Below are positions 10,694 to 22,028 of a DNA stretch of 64,000 nucleotides, piece by piece. The DNA is from Rhea pennata (lineage: Eukaryota; Chordata; Aves; Rheiformes; Rheidae): NCBI RefSeq assembly GCF_028389875.1, contig NC_084682.1:6396001-6460000 (forward strand), in the 5' to 3' direction. Every line of letters starts with the position of its first letter. The stretch's first letter is position 1. Under the pieces are notes generated by a model. It worked only from the letters and a program-made list of their open reading frames with translations. It made no database searches and was not told where the DNA came from. The position numbers and the translations under genes are program-made.

Positions 10694-10948
10694 GTAAGTT
10701 AAAATTTATTTTGTACTAAGCTGCACAAAGTTATTAAAAAAAAAAATCCGGCCTTTTACTTATGATAGATAATTAAGAAGCGACTTTAAATAGAGATAAA
10801 AATCTATAATAATAATGCAAACTTAAAACTATTTTTATGTGCTGTTAATTTATAGGGCTAATGCCTTGTGTAATCAAAGGGGAAAATCTACTGTTGAGAC
10901 ACAACCATTGTTTAGTCCTGAACCGAATAATCAAATACAAGAGCAGTT

Positions 10949-11034
10949 GGCTGTTGATGATGATACCCCTGAATAGGAAGTGCCGTCAGATGCGAGAACT
11001 GACGATAACCTTCTTACTTGTCTGAAATACAGCT
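10949..11034 (+). ncRNA. SNORD49A: SNORD49 (U49) box C/D snoRNA
   Basis: The core (positions 10973-10990, AATAGGAAGTGCCGTCAG) and the downstream ACTGACGA are the sequence I know from vertebrate U49. The C box is ATGATGA at 10957-10963 and the D box CTGA at 11022-11025. An internal CTGA (10999-11002) serves as D'. The ends pair as GCTGT/ACAGC (10950-10954 with 11029-11033). U49 guides 2'-O-methylation of 28S rRNA (known for the family; not re-derived here). A good acceptor at 11117 lies 83 nt beyond the 3' end, near the spacing usual for intronic C/D snoRNAs, which supports an exon start at 11118. Confidence 0.9.
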
Positions 11035-11176
11035 ACTTGCATGCAGAGTTTTAGTTGTATGGAAATTTGCATGCTAGAACTAATCAGGCAACTTTTATCT
11101 GTGCTTGCTTTGTGCAGAAAGTGATCTTGTAGTATCTGTTGCAGTTTAATATCCATCTCTTTCACTTGTGCTGCAG

Positions 11177-11254
11177 AGTTTGGTATTTCCAGAGAAATGT
11201 GACACTTCTAGAATGGGGAGCAGGCGGCTCTCTGAAAAGTGCATTAATGTGAAG
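11177..11254 (+). ncRNA. SNHG29: SNHG29 internal exon
   Basis: It ends at a consensus GAAG|GTAAGT donor at 11255. The start is either the CTGCAG acceptor at 11176 or the stronger TTGTGCAG acceptor at 11117, giving 78 or 137 nt. The longer form suits the position of SNORD49 better. There is no conserved reading frame. Confidence 0.6.
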
Positions 11255-11522
11255 GTAAGTAATGAATTTCTCTGGGCCACATAACCTTTGTACAAGATGG
11301 AGTAAAGCTGAGAGTAAATGAGGCTTATGGGCTGCCAAGATTTCAGAAGAGTATTTTGTAGGTTCAGTGTTCATAGCTTGAAACAATCTGGTTCCCCTCC
11401 TTTTTTTTCACAATTCAAAGCCCTATAGTATTCAGCTTCAGAATCTAAATACTTAGATACAGCCGGTAGGTATTTGCTGTCATATATTAATTGCTGTTAA
11501 TATCTATTAATAGATGTAACAG

Positions 11523-11578
11523 TTCCTTACAAGTCATGTCGAAGGAAGTGAAACTGCAAGAGCAGGAGATTCTTCTGG
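11523..11578 (+). ncRNA. SNHG29: SNHG29 internal exon
   Basis: It ends at TTCTGG|GTGAGT. Two acceptors are possible, TTAATAG ending 11513 and GTAACAG ending 11522. The exon contains CATGTCGAAGGAAGTG but no long frame. It directly precedes the intron holding the SNORD65-like RNA. Confidence 0.55.
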
Positions 11579-11847
11579 GTGAGTTTAGTATTCTGTGTGC
11601 TCTTGGTTTATCTTGATGATTTTTGGCCATGGTCTCAAAACATTAGCTCTAATCGTCCATTTTTCTGTATATTCTTGACTTTAAAGGTATGAGAAGTGAA
11701 GTCCTAGGCCAAAAATACTTCATTAGGTTAACACAGAGGAAGTGTAAGCATGATTATCTTCTGCACTGTAGATTTGCTAACAATACTGCAGAATTGAAAA
11801 AGGGGATAAGATACTGCTTCTGATAAAAATGTATCGGTTTATCTGAA

Positions 11848-11932
11848 GATATCATATGATGAAATTAACCAAAAAATGCTGGAATTACCGGCAGATTGAC
11901 TGGTGGTGAGGCAAGGTTTTTCTGATGATATC
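11848..11932 (+). ncRNA. SNORD65: SNORD65-like box C/D snoRNA
   Basis: A perfect 7-bp terminal stem (GATATCA 11848-11854 with TGATATC 11926-11932) brackets a C box ATGATGA (11856-11862) and a D box CTGA (11922-11925). An internal stretch GCTGGAATTACCG at 11879-11890 is the reverse complement of the conserved 18S rRNA segment CGGTAATTCCAGC and sits directly before a D'-like GCAGA. That is the region where SNORD65 is known to direct 18S methylation (U627 in human numbering). The 3' end is 68 nt from the acceptor at 12000, the optimal spacing for intronic C/D processing. The snoRNA call is strong; the name rests on target and host gene. Confidence 0.85.
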
Positions 11933-12000
11933 TCTTATATTAACAAATAGCTTAATATTTAGTGTTGTACCCATAATTTATCTATGCTGTTGTATTACAG

Positions 12001-12165
12001 GTGTTCATGCTGTGAAAACTTGCTTGTCTGAGGAAGAAGAAATCTGTAAAACACACAAGTGAGCAGGAGATCAGTCATCATAAACTCACATTTTCCTGTC
12101 CTAAGACTTTTAAGAAATATTAAAAAATACGCTGCTGTTCATATATTAAAATTATCAAAACAAAT
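12001..12165 (+). ncRNA. SNHG29: SNHG29 last exon
   Basis: It follows a TGTTGTATTACAG acceptor. ATTAAA poly(A) signals occur at 12119-12124 and 12145-12150, followed by the GT-rich TTATGTTTCGTTCTGTG from 12166, which places cleavage near 12165. No open frame of note is present. Confidence 0.65.
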
Positions 12166-12170
12166 TATGT

Positions 12171-15100
12171 TTCGTTCTGTGTTTTTACTGTATAAAAGAA
12201 TGTCTAATTAACAGTGTTGTGTAATAGAAGAAAACATACACTCCACTCATTTGCTGTAACATGATAAAAGTATACACAGTACAGTATAATTCAGATAATG
12301 TAAATAAATTTTAGTTGTATAAACATTCTATCTAATGCTTGATAATTTCTTAAAACAATTTAAACAAGTGATACTAATACTGCTGCTGTAATTACTGTAG
12401 CGGTTAGGCCGTAAGTAGCTCTACAGGGAGAGCAAACATTCCATATAGGACAAGTGCAGCTATTACTTTAGCTTGTTGGAGAGTTGAAATTTCTTTTTCA
12501 GTATTTTGGTCTCAACAGTTTTGTAAGTCTTCTGCAGAAGTAGTAGACTCTGACCTGCAGGAATAGCATTTTGTATTCTCTAAATAATTGTAAAATGTGG
12601 AAAGCTAAAAGTATTTCCCAGATGTGGAGAAAAGGAAAGGAGATTGATGCTCAGCAGCTTGTCAGCTTACTTTGGTGTAGTTGGAAGGAGAAAAGAACTG
12701 TTTTTGTGATAGTTGTCTGTTTCAATATTTGTCTACATCTACAAGGCTGATGAGTAGAAAATACCAATTTGGGTGGGGGAAGAGACTTCAAATGGAGGTG
12801 CTTGAATGAGGAAAAGCAAATGGTATCTTGAGGCAGAAACTCATCCAATTAGATTCATTTTGTCAATATAACTGGCAAGCTCTAAAGCTTCAATGTCCTT
12901 TTTGGATTTGTAGGAGGTCTGGAACGCTGAGAAGTTTGTCAAACCTAAAGGGATTGACCACGGCCACTGAGCCTAACAATGCTGCAGTAACTGAATGTTC
13001 TGCCCACTTGGTGGCATCACATGAAAAATTTTAGTTCAGTTGTCTTTGGAATATGCTTTTTGAAAAAGATACTGATAATAAACTGCTCCAAGTACAAGAT
13101 ACCTCAGTATCAATTTTAAAAAGTGATGAAAGCTTCTTCCAATTTGAAATACCTCTGTTCAGCCAAAGTGCAGTAATTCAAACTTATGCATGCATGTAAA
13201 TCAAATACTGTTCCACCTTCCTAAACTTGAATCCATGCAAATAAAGTTCAGGATAAAAGTACTCTGATCAAAATGGAATGGGAGGAGGGCGATGAATTTT
13301 CTCAAAATTGTAAGCTCTTAAGGAATCGCATGCGTGTGCTTTTCTTGCCCTCCTCATCCCTGTTAGAGGTGTTTTTGCCCACTGTGTGTGTGGAAAGGTA
13401 GCAACCACTCAGGACAGCTAACAAAACAGTTTCTAGTCAGAAATAATAGTTTATACGATTAGCAATATTTTTATTGTAGCAATTCAGAGAACAGTTCTCG
13501 ACTGTCATGGAGAGCTGGATCTCTTTTTTGACTGTTTGCCTCCTGAGTGACAGCTGCTTGAGGAAGAAGCAGCGGTGGTTTGCTGCTCCCCACCTTGCAT
13601 TACAGGCTGGTTTCTCTGACCCTCTCCCACGCAAGTGAGCCGTGCTCTTTGCTTGTTTTTAAAAATAGGTGTGAGCTGTGTTAACACTGTCTTAGCAATG
13701 GACGAGGCACTTGTAAGGACAGTATCAGTGTGCTCTGTCGTACATAAAGAGCTGGCTAAACTGGAGTATCATATTTGTACGCTTGGGTGCCAACTCGCCT
13801 GATCTGCTGGCATTACAGACGTGTGTATTCGTTAGCTAGGCTGTAGGTGATGGAGGCCAAACGCGAAGAGCTACAGTTACCAGAAGAGGACATTTTTACT
13901 GGACGAGAGGAGTGAGGTTTAATTCAGTCCTAGCTGAATTGTGCTTTTCCCTGCCCTATCACTCCAGTCATTAATTTTAACTGGTTTATCAAGGAGTTAG
14001 AAATGACGTACAACAATTTTGAACAACTCGGTTGTGCTTTGTAAAAATAGCTGTTCAAATACTAAACTCCGAAGAAATCAACTCTGTAGTCTTATAAATT
14101 AACAAAATGTATTCAAGGCTGAATGTGAAGTGTTTGAGATCAGTGAAAATCCTTGTACATAAAGTTTTGCTTGGGGCATAAATTCAATGAAATAATTTCA
14201 GAGGTTCTGTTTTGAAAAGTCAGTTATGTATTGTAATCATGGAAGAACAAGTTAAACGTTTTTCGGAGAAAACATCTAAAAGGAATAGAGTGCCTAATAC
14301 TATAATATGGTGTAGGTGAATTAGTTTATATCTTTCCGAACAAAACTACTGTGGTACGTACAGAGCTTTCTGTAAACATTCAACATGGGTAATGAGTATG
14401 CGGAGCTTGTTTGGAATTAATTAGCTGCTGCTTTATACTGTTCAAATATGCATTCAGATAAGAAAGCGTTGCTCCAAGGTTGTTTATTTTAATTAAAGTT
14501 TTAAATAGAGTTACATTCTGTTCCAGTGTTTCCAGAAACAAAACTATTTTTGTCCAGTTTTCAGAGCTTGAGTATTAGAATTTGTTGACAGAAGACATTT
14601 TTTAGCTGATGTGATATGCATAAGAAAGAAAAGTAGTTTTAAAGGATTCAGAATCAACGCAAGGAATCTAACCTCTTTTTAAATATTCTGTGTGCTATTA
14701 ACGATATTGGAGCTAAGTATGGTCACAAGCCCCCCCAGTAAATAGAAGAAACTCAGCAGATTCTTACTCAGCTGTTTAATGTGGTGTTTAATTTGCTCTG
14801 AATAGCTTTGCTGCGGCTTGTTTTTGTAATTGTTAATTCCAATATATACTAGGAAGAATCTCATTAAAACAGGGAAGAGTTGATTTGGGAATACTTAGGT
14901 AAACAGGAAACCGTTTTGCTGAGTTTATTGAGATTACAGGTTGGCGGTATCTATTGTAATTAACGATTCATGAGTTTCATTTTAACATTACTTGTTTATT
15001 GTTTTCATCAAAAACAGAGTTCCTCAGCAGGGCTCCTCTAAAACACTGTTTTTTGCCAAGATGAATGGAAAGTTTTATTCCTATTAGAATATGGTGCCTT

Positions 15101-18100
15101 TGAACAAAATAGTATAACATAAAACATAAAATACTATAATGCATCTTAAATGGGAACATACATTATCTTACTGTGTATTTTACAGTGTTTGGGGGAGAAT
15201 AAAATTGTTCTGCATTTGAACTACATAGGCTTTCCAGCATTGGGAAATAAGCAACAGAAAAATGCTGATTTAAAATACAACTAATTTGGATTTTCTAAAG
15301 ATTTAAGAGAATGATTGGCGGGAGTTCCCAGCTGAAGTTAGGATAAACCTAAAATAGATGAAAAGATTAAAACTGTGAGGGAAAAAAAAAACACAAAAAT
15401 CTTAAGCAGTAAAGCTAAGAATGGCTGAGTGCCAGTTTAGCAATATGAAAAATGGGAATGTTGTGTAGTAATGCATTTGGGAGGAAAAAACCAGTGATTA
15501 TGTATAGTGCTGTTATCCACTGAATATGTGCAGAACCCGCGGACCTGCTGGAGAGCAGCTTCTCTGCGGGGAGGGGAAGGTGATAGACTTTGCGTTCCCG
15601 TTTGCACTTTGCTGTGTGTACCGGGAGCGGGCCAGCTGCGAAAGTCACTTGTGTGTGTGAATACTCATTTAATGGCAACTCGGCTCAACTCCTGAGGCTC
15701 CTCTCTATGCAGGGCACTAAACAGGATGAGAGAGCACTGACCCGTGACCTGAGCTCGGGGAATTTCTCTGTGGTTGTGGCAAAAGGCAGGAACCGTGGGC
15801 AGGTCATCGCAAATCACGTCTGAAGTGGAAGGAATTAGAGGGGGGGAAAAAAATGACCCTGTGGAGGTACAGTGCTCAGGATGGGACAGTGAGTTTAATC
15901 AAAACACCTGTTAAACGTGCCTTGGGCATACGGTTTGCTTACGTGTGTCGGTGAAGGCGCCTTTGTTTCAGCCTTTGCTCTTTCCAACGCTGCATGGAAA
16001 AGACAGGGGACAGGGGACAAAAGCGTAGTACGGCCGGTGTGACCTGGGGGAGAGAAGTTGGTTGCTTCGGGAAGTGGCTGCATTTTGAGTACTCGTTTCC
16101 TTTTTGTAAACCGCAAGCGTCACAGTTGATACAAATGCTAGTTATCATTTTCTCTTGATTAGTTATTGTAAGGTAATCACATGTACATCAGCATTAAAAT
16201 AGTCACTGTTGCAAAAATATGAATTACTATAATTACTATAGTGCAGCAATTAAACCTAAAAATGTGCTTGGTTTTCTGGCTTGGGGGCTGCTGCTTTTTC
16301 TATTAAATCAATCTTAGCTAGCTGCATCCACTTAATGAAAGAGGAGGGAAGATTATTCTGAATATGTCACCATTGCAGAATGCCGTATGTCCTGGAATGT
16401 GAAACCTGATTTTTTTTTTTTTTTTTTTTCCTGGAAGGTACATGGAAGAGCAGTTGATTTCTCAACTCCTCTCTCCTTCAGCATTGCAAATTAGTGGAGG
16501 CAAAAGCCCTGTCAAAGGGATCACTCTTCTAGCACGGAATGACTAAGATGATAGTGTCATGCAAAGAGAATTTAAGGGGTTGTTTTCTTCCAGCTGCCAC
16601 GTTAGCAAATGCTCTGTCTGTCACAATCTCTCCGATGCTGCAGGCAGGGACTGAATCGCTCTGCGTGGAGCCAAGCGAGCTGCCCGCAGAGGAAGGGCCC
16701 GAAACCGCTGGGGCCCGTGTCCCGCTCGCCCTGGGCTCGCGCTCAGCAAAGCTCCCAGCACCTCACTGCCTTCACTCTGCCGAAGCTTTATCAAATTTCC
16801 TGCGTTCCTATGAAGAAGGAAGGACACGGTTGACTTGTCATTTAAGTGGTCTGGTAGGACCGACGTGCCCCTTATTTTGACAGTTCATGTAGCCTAGTGT
16901 CTCGGATTTCACGCTTAAAATTATTTAGGAGAATGAACCGATCTTAGCGCTGCTCAAGACTGTAACAAATTAATGGGTGCAATTTGACTTGCATTTGATT
17001 TTTACATTGATTTGGGCGTGAAAGAAGTTATTATTACAAAGAACATGTACATTTGCTCCTGCCTTTTAATTCACTAAGAGGGAGAATAGCATCTGCCCCG
17101 TTCCACCACCCGACACGTGAGACCACAAGATGGTGCAGCGATCAAGTTCAGAGCGTTTGCCCTAGCCAAAGAGCTTTTGAAACCTTGGGAGATGCTTGTT
17201 TGGGGAAACCTCGTTTCACTGCTAGTTCGTGTTTGGTTGTCTACTAAGGTTTGCAACTTTCATTAGTAAGCGGGAACCCTCCACGCGGTGAAAACGTCAC
17301 CCGTCAATCGGCTGTCACTAGTATTTCTTGCTGTAGGCCTAGCAAAGGCTGGCGCGCCGTCGCCTTCGGCGAGAAACGCCAACGCTGCCGTAACGATCCC
17401 AGCCCCGAAGCGTTTGGGAGAGGAGGGCAGGAGAGACGCGGCGTGCGTGCCGGGGGGAGCTAAGCAGCGCGCTGGGCGCTAGCCTAATGCTGCCTGTGGC
17501 TCCCTGGTGGGACGTCACCGCTTCTTTTGTCACCTTGACTTGTTATCCAGCTTTTTGAATAACCGCCTTGTGTTGCCTGTACTTTTGCAGGCTGCTTAGG
17601 AGGACAGTTTCGTCAGGTTTGGTTTGGTTTGGTTTTTCTCAAATCCTACACGAGCGCCAGGTAGGTTTGGCAGCTTGTGTTGGCTGCAAGTTTGTACTGG
17701 GTCCTATTATTAATCTGAGCTGTGGAGTAGGCTGCAGATCAGAAAGCATGTTCAGAGGCAAGCTTCCTAGCTAAGAGACAAAATCTAAGTGTATCACCCA
17801 GATAACAAATTTTTCCTGAACAGCTTTGATGTTATTAATAAATATCTGGGTTCAGACACCACTGGTACAGGATACTGTGTACAGCCATCAGGTTATCAGC
17901 ATGCTTATCTGATAGCAAACGTAATAGCAGGGTTCAACTCATCTGTGAATAAACAACGGTTATTTAATGTGGCCCATGATGACAGCAGGTGAAATGTCTG
18001 AGGATTTAATGCTTTTCTCTGTTGTGCCTCCATCAGACGAACTCAGAATAGCCTACGAGCATCCGTGCGAGGCAGGAAGCTGCGTTATCTCTGCATTACA

Positions 18101-19785
18101 GAGGAAAAAGCTGGAGATCAGAGAGTGACCCAGGTGAGCGAGTTAAAACAAGACCCGTTGGTCAGCTCTTGCAGCGCTTTTACTTAACTGTGTCAAATCA
18201 GTTATTTATTACCTTCAACCACAGCAGTAAATAAGTAAAACCTCTGTGCCGAGCGCTCCTCGGGGTGTGAAATGCATAGGGTACCTGCTGTGAAGAAGAT
18301 GAAAGCTGTTTCCAAGCAGCGTAGGAGCTGGGAGCTTTTGAAATGCACAGTGATTTCGGCAGATTACGGGAAGAAGCTGAACCGAGGTTACGTGTGCTTC
18401 GAATTGGATTTAATACTTAAGCAGTCATCTTTCCAAGCCAGCCGGCGCGCTTCCGCGGCAGCACCGGGGCCGGGGGAGAAGGATGCTCTGGGTCTGCAGG
18501 AAAGCAGCGTAAAGCTTTTGTGTCGGTGCCGGGCTGCTTGGCAACCCCAAATGGGGGAACCGCATCGAGGAATAAAGTATTTCAAAGCAGCTACTTTTTA
18601 AGCTTCGAGTAAGCGTTTGGAGATGACGGCGGCTCTGTGTCGCTTGGCAGCATCCCCGCGAGCTGGTGCGACGCCGGGGCTCGAGCACAAGGGAGCCTCC
18701 TGACGCGACGCAGCCCCCGTCCGGCCTGGGTAGCTGCTGGCAAAGCTCAGCCCGTTTGGGGGGGTTTCTCTAGGGCTTGTAAGATTTTATGGTGAAAAGG
18801 CATGCAGACCTTTGCTTCGTTCAGACAGCCGTGCTGTACCTGTGCCGAACCGCAAATGCAAACCAAGCACGGCCTTTCTCTCCGACCGCAGGTTCATCCT
18901 GCGCAAACCAGGTCTTGCTTCCCAATCAAAAGGATTAAAATTGCTTTTAATCCTTCTCTAATCTCTTCTACAGCCTCTGATAAGCTGCTCACGCCTTACA
19001 AAGCGAGGGCTCCGGGGAGCTGCACCGTCTGCGTTAAACAACCCGAAGAACCTCGTTAAAACCCGGCGTCCGCCGGCAGCCCGGAGCAGGAGCGACGGCG
19101 GCTCCCTCGGCCCCGCTCCGCGGGTAAGGAGCGGGCGACGGCCGCGGCCCTGTACGGCTGCTCGCCTCCCTCTGAGCATCCCGCTCGGCCGAAAGCTCCC
19201 GCTGGAAATGGCAGCTCAGGGTAATCAGTGCTGCTCCTCGGCGCCGGGCGCTGTCGGGAGGAGGTTGCACGTACCGGAGCCCGGCTGCTGGACGCCTCCT
19301 CCTCTTCCTTCTATGCACAACAACCGACCTCAATCAACTTTCATATTCTCATATTCCAGCAGCACTGTTTTTTTTTTTTTTTTTTTTTTTTTCCCTCCCC
19401 CCCCCCACACTTCTAGGACAGTTTAAAAGCTTCTGACCCTGCAGTGGCATGGGAAATTGTGGAAAAAAAATATATATAGATATACACACACAGTGGGAGC
19501 ACCAGGCTTGTTTTGATGCTGATGGGCTGGAAAGGGAAGCAGGCTCCTGCTGCTGTTTGTTTTTTTTTTTTTTTTTTTTAAACAGAATCAATAAAAAATA
19601 AAACACCCACTTTTTTACTGAGCCCCCAGGATCATCACTGTTCTGAACTGCAGTAACTGGCCGCTGCTCTTCCCGGAGCGCTGGATAGTTCTCCCAGCAC
19701 CCGCAGGGCTGAGACCACGGCTCTTGGGGCCTCGAACAAGCGAACAAACATCGTGGAACGGTCCTGGATGCAAACCAAACCAAAA

Positions 19786-19818
<33 letters not shown>

Positions 19819-20200
19819 CTTCCCCCCTTCTTTTCGCTGAAAGAGATAAGCATGGATGCTATTTAACCTCACGGAGTAACTCGACTTTCTCAGGGCTGCT
19901 GTCTCTGCCTGCAGGCCCCACATGAGTTTTGCAATTTAAAACTTAAAAAGGAGAGGAAAAAAATGCTACTTTTATGATACTTCTGCATGTGTCTTGTGTC
20001 CATCCTGCAGAATCCAGCCAATAAACCAGGCTTTTTTTCTTTCTCCAGCTGGCGGAACATGGAGAGAAACCCCTCGCTGCTTTTCTGTCGAGCCCCGGCA
20101 CCACCATAGCGGCAGCGCTTTGCACCCCGTTCTCCTCCTTTCGCGGGTCTGGCTGGCATTTAGCCTGAGAGGCAAGTTCAACACCACAGCCTTATTAAAC
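12171..20200. other. Convergent intergenic region between SNHG29 and LRRC75A
   Basis: No coding exon, splice-consistent frame or RNA gene is supported here. The first 3.3 kb is AT-rich; from about 15.5 kb it becomes a patchwork with CpG-rich islands (17330-17510, 18420-18720, 19060-19290). Homopolymer runs include T20 at 16410-16429, T25 at 19368-19392, T20 at 19560-19579 and T30 at 19789-19818. The GGTTT pentamer repeats four times at 17616-17636. The short open frames on both strands lack family resemblance. Confidence 0.7.
19368..19818 (+). repeat. Cluster of three long T tracts
   Basis: T25 (19368-19392), T20 (19560-19579) and T30 (19789-19818) are spaced about 200 bases apart. Read on the minus strand these are A tracts lying beyond the probable LRRC75A poly(A) sites. 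The even spacing may mean nested poly(A)-bearing inserts or chance; no repeat body was recognised. Confidence 0.7.
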
Positions 20201-20207
20201 ACCATCA

Positions 20208-20256
20208 TTTATTTCAATTATGGATAACTCTTTCATTTCAAACGGAATTGTTTATT
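20208..20256 (-). promoter_or_regulatory. LRRC75A: Candidate LRRC75A poly(A) signals
   Basis: Two AATAAA hexamers on the minus strand (complements of 20251-20256 and 20208-20213) lie 1.2 kb beyond the LRRC75A stop codon. No better canonical hexamer is seen between them and the stop. The spacing is reasonable for a vertebrate 3' UTR, but no transcript evidence is available. Confidence 0.4.
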
Positions 20257-21415
20257 CACTGCAAATTTTTTTTCATGCCTGTTGGAAAGAATTAGCATTT
20301 AAAAAAAAAAAGAAAAAGGAAAAAAGGAAAGGTTTGGATACATGCAAACCATACTGAACTTTGCCAAATGTATTAAAACAGGTAGCAGAGTTTCTTCTAA
20401 GTAAAAGTTACCTACTTGCGTACGGAGGAGAGACACCCACCAGCAGCATGATGCCCTGCTGGGAAAGGCATGTGGCTTCGCGTGCGCTGGTGGGAAACAG
20501 AGCGGGGTGAAGGGAAGACCAAAAAGTCTACGTTTATGCCCAGAAAAAGCAAAGCCCACAGTTCACTGCTCATGCCCGAGCTGGGAAAGGGAGACTGTAA
20601 AACTCGCCTAGGGAGAGATTCGAACCCAAGCGAAGGGGCTCCCTTTTAGCCAAAGAAGCTGGGGTTGGTCCTTGGACACGCGGAAGTGCTTCATGCAGGT
20701 CCATGAGCAAACGAAATGCTGGTTCAAAAGCCAGAGGATACGTTCCTGCACTGGGACGACCCATTTGCCATCCAGAAATCATCAGATGCATGCTTCTAAA
20801 TGCCCCGCAAATGCTTTAGAAACAAAGCACTTCAGGTGCCCAGGGGATGGACGCGGCCAAGAGACCGAAAAGCCTTTCCGAGGCTTCAAAGCTTCGGCTG
20901 ACTTGCGTCCACCCAGCCCAGCGTGGCAGTGTTTGATAGAGGGAAATCCCCAGGATTATTATTATTATTTTTTCCCTTATAAGCATGCAGTACTGTGGGC
21001 TTTTGGCAGCAGTGGCAAGGAGCCCACGCCGAGCCCCGGCCCCAGGCTGTCCTGAGAACGAAGGAGCCGGAGCTCCTCCCTGCAGCTGCTCCTCACCTTC
21101 CTTCTCCCCTTTTGTGCTCTTGAGAGGATGGGTGTTACAACACCTTGGTGATACAGGTATTTTTTGAGTGGTTAAAAAGCATAGCACATCACTAATGTTT
21201 TAAAAAAAAAAGATCAGTCTGGCTTTTATAAAATAGAACGTATTCAACATGATCACATTTACTGTTCTTTGAAAAGCAAAGGGTTGACATTCATCATCCG
21301 GATCTCAATGCATCCCACCATGCTGATGGACCCTCTGGTACGGCCTCCATCACCAAGGCATCAGCTTCCCTTCGTCTCTGCATACCGTGCCTTGCTGAGC
21401 ACCCTGGGGTCAACA
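20210..21415 (-). other. LRRC75A: LRRC75A 3' UTR (probable)
   Basis: This follows the LRRC75A stop codon on the minus strand up to the candidate poly(A) signals. It is of mixed composition, with an (ATT)n stretch near 20956-20972 and no coding signal. A GGTTCGAATC-like box on the minus strand near 20617-20626 has no tRNA fold around it. Confidence 0.45.
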
Positions 21416-22028
21416 TCATGTCTGCGTGGCCGTGGCATCTTGTCTGCAGCCACGTTTACTTGGGAGCATCCCACCTTGGCCCACTCGGTCCACCAGCTGC
21501 AAGCCGAGGTGGTCAGGTCCATCTAGCTCAGCCATGCCTTGGCTGGCGGCTCGCAGGTCCTCCGGGCTCTCGGCCAGGCTGTCTTGGCCCTCCAGGTCGT
21601 TCACCTGCCCCTCACCAAACTCTAGGATGGTTGGCAAGTTGCCTTGCTTGGGGCAGCGCTTCTTCAGGCTGACCAAGAAGGGCTGCGGCAAGGAGAAGAT
21701 GTCCACGTTGTTGCCGAGGTCGATCCAAGTGACGCTGGGGAACTTCTTGGGGTCCTTGAGGGCTTCAGTGAGGTCCCGCAGGATGGCCTTGGTGAGCCGG
21801 TTGCCGTTGAGGGAGAGGGTGGTGAGGTGAGGCAGGGTGCCCAGCGCCGGCAGCAGCTGCAGCAGCATCTCATCTGTCAGCTCGGTGAAGCACAGCTCCA
21901 CCGTGTCGATGTGCGCCGCGCTGTGCTGCAGGTACGCTGTGACGCGGTCCAGGTCCTTCAGCGCTAGCGGGATGCCCGACAGGTCCACCGTGTTGTCCGG
22001 CGGCTTCCCCATCAGCACAGCTTTCAAG
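21416..22028 (-). CDS. LRRC75A: LRRC75A coding exon 4 (LRR domain and C-terminus)
   Basis: The exon begins after a CTCTCCGCAG acceptor (minus strand) with C, completing the cysteine codon TG|C, and runs to TGA (complement of 21416-21418). It encodes LKAVLMGKPPDNTVDLSGIP, the LRR core with TVELCFTELTDEMLLQLLPA and LTTLSLNGNRLTKAILRDLT, then WIDLGNNVDIFSLPQPFLVS and an acidic, less conserved tail. It supplies 203 of 370 residues. The overlapping plus-strand frames here are shadows. Confidence 0.96.

Larger units (their letters stand above)
10103..12170 (+). ncRNA. SNHG29: SNHG29-like small nucleolar RNA host gene
   Basis: I infer this spliced transcript from splice sites and embedded snoRNAs. 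Proposed exons are about 10103-10141, 10670-10693 (a 24-nt microexon), 11118 or 11177-11254, about 11514 or 11523-11578, and 12001 to about 12165. Donors are GTAGGC, GTAAGT, GTAAGT and GTGAGT. The exons lack a long open frame: the ATG in the microexon stops after two further codons. The introns carry SNORD49 and a SNORD65-like RNA, the set hosted by human SNHG29 (also LRRC75A-AS1), and LRRC75A lies convergently downstream as expected. The spliced RNA is probably cytoplasmic, 5'TOP and a target of nonsense-mediated decay, with the introns as its main product. A human SNORD49B counterpart was not found. The exact start and exon edges need RNA data. Confidence 0.8.

Noticed and set aside
11610-11690. 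Possible third C/D snoRNA beginning TTGATGAT in the same intron as SNORD65
   Set aside because: There is no CTGA D box at a suitable distance and no closing stem. One intron normally carries a single C/D snoRNA.
20600-20660. GGTTCGAATC box B-like sequence on the minus strand, possible tRNA
   Set aside because: The bases around it do not form a T stem, and no A box or acceptor stem is present. At most it is a decayed tRNA-derived repeat.
21426-21967. Plus-strand open frames opposite LRRC75A exon 4
   Set aside because: They are antisense shadows of a confirmed exon. The opposite strand carries the known LRR protein.
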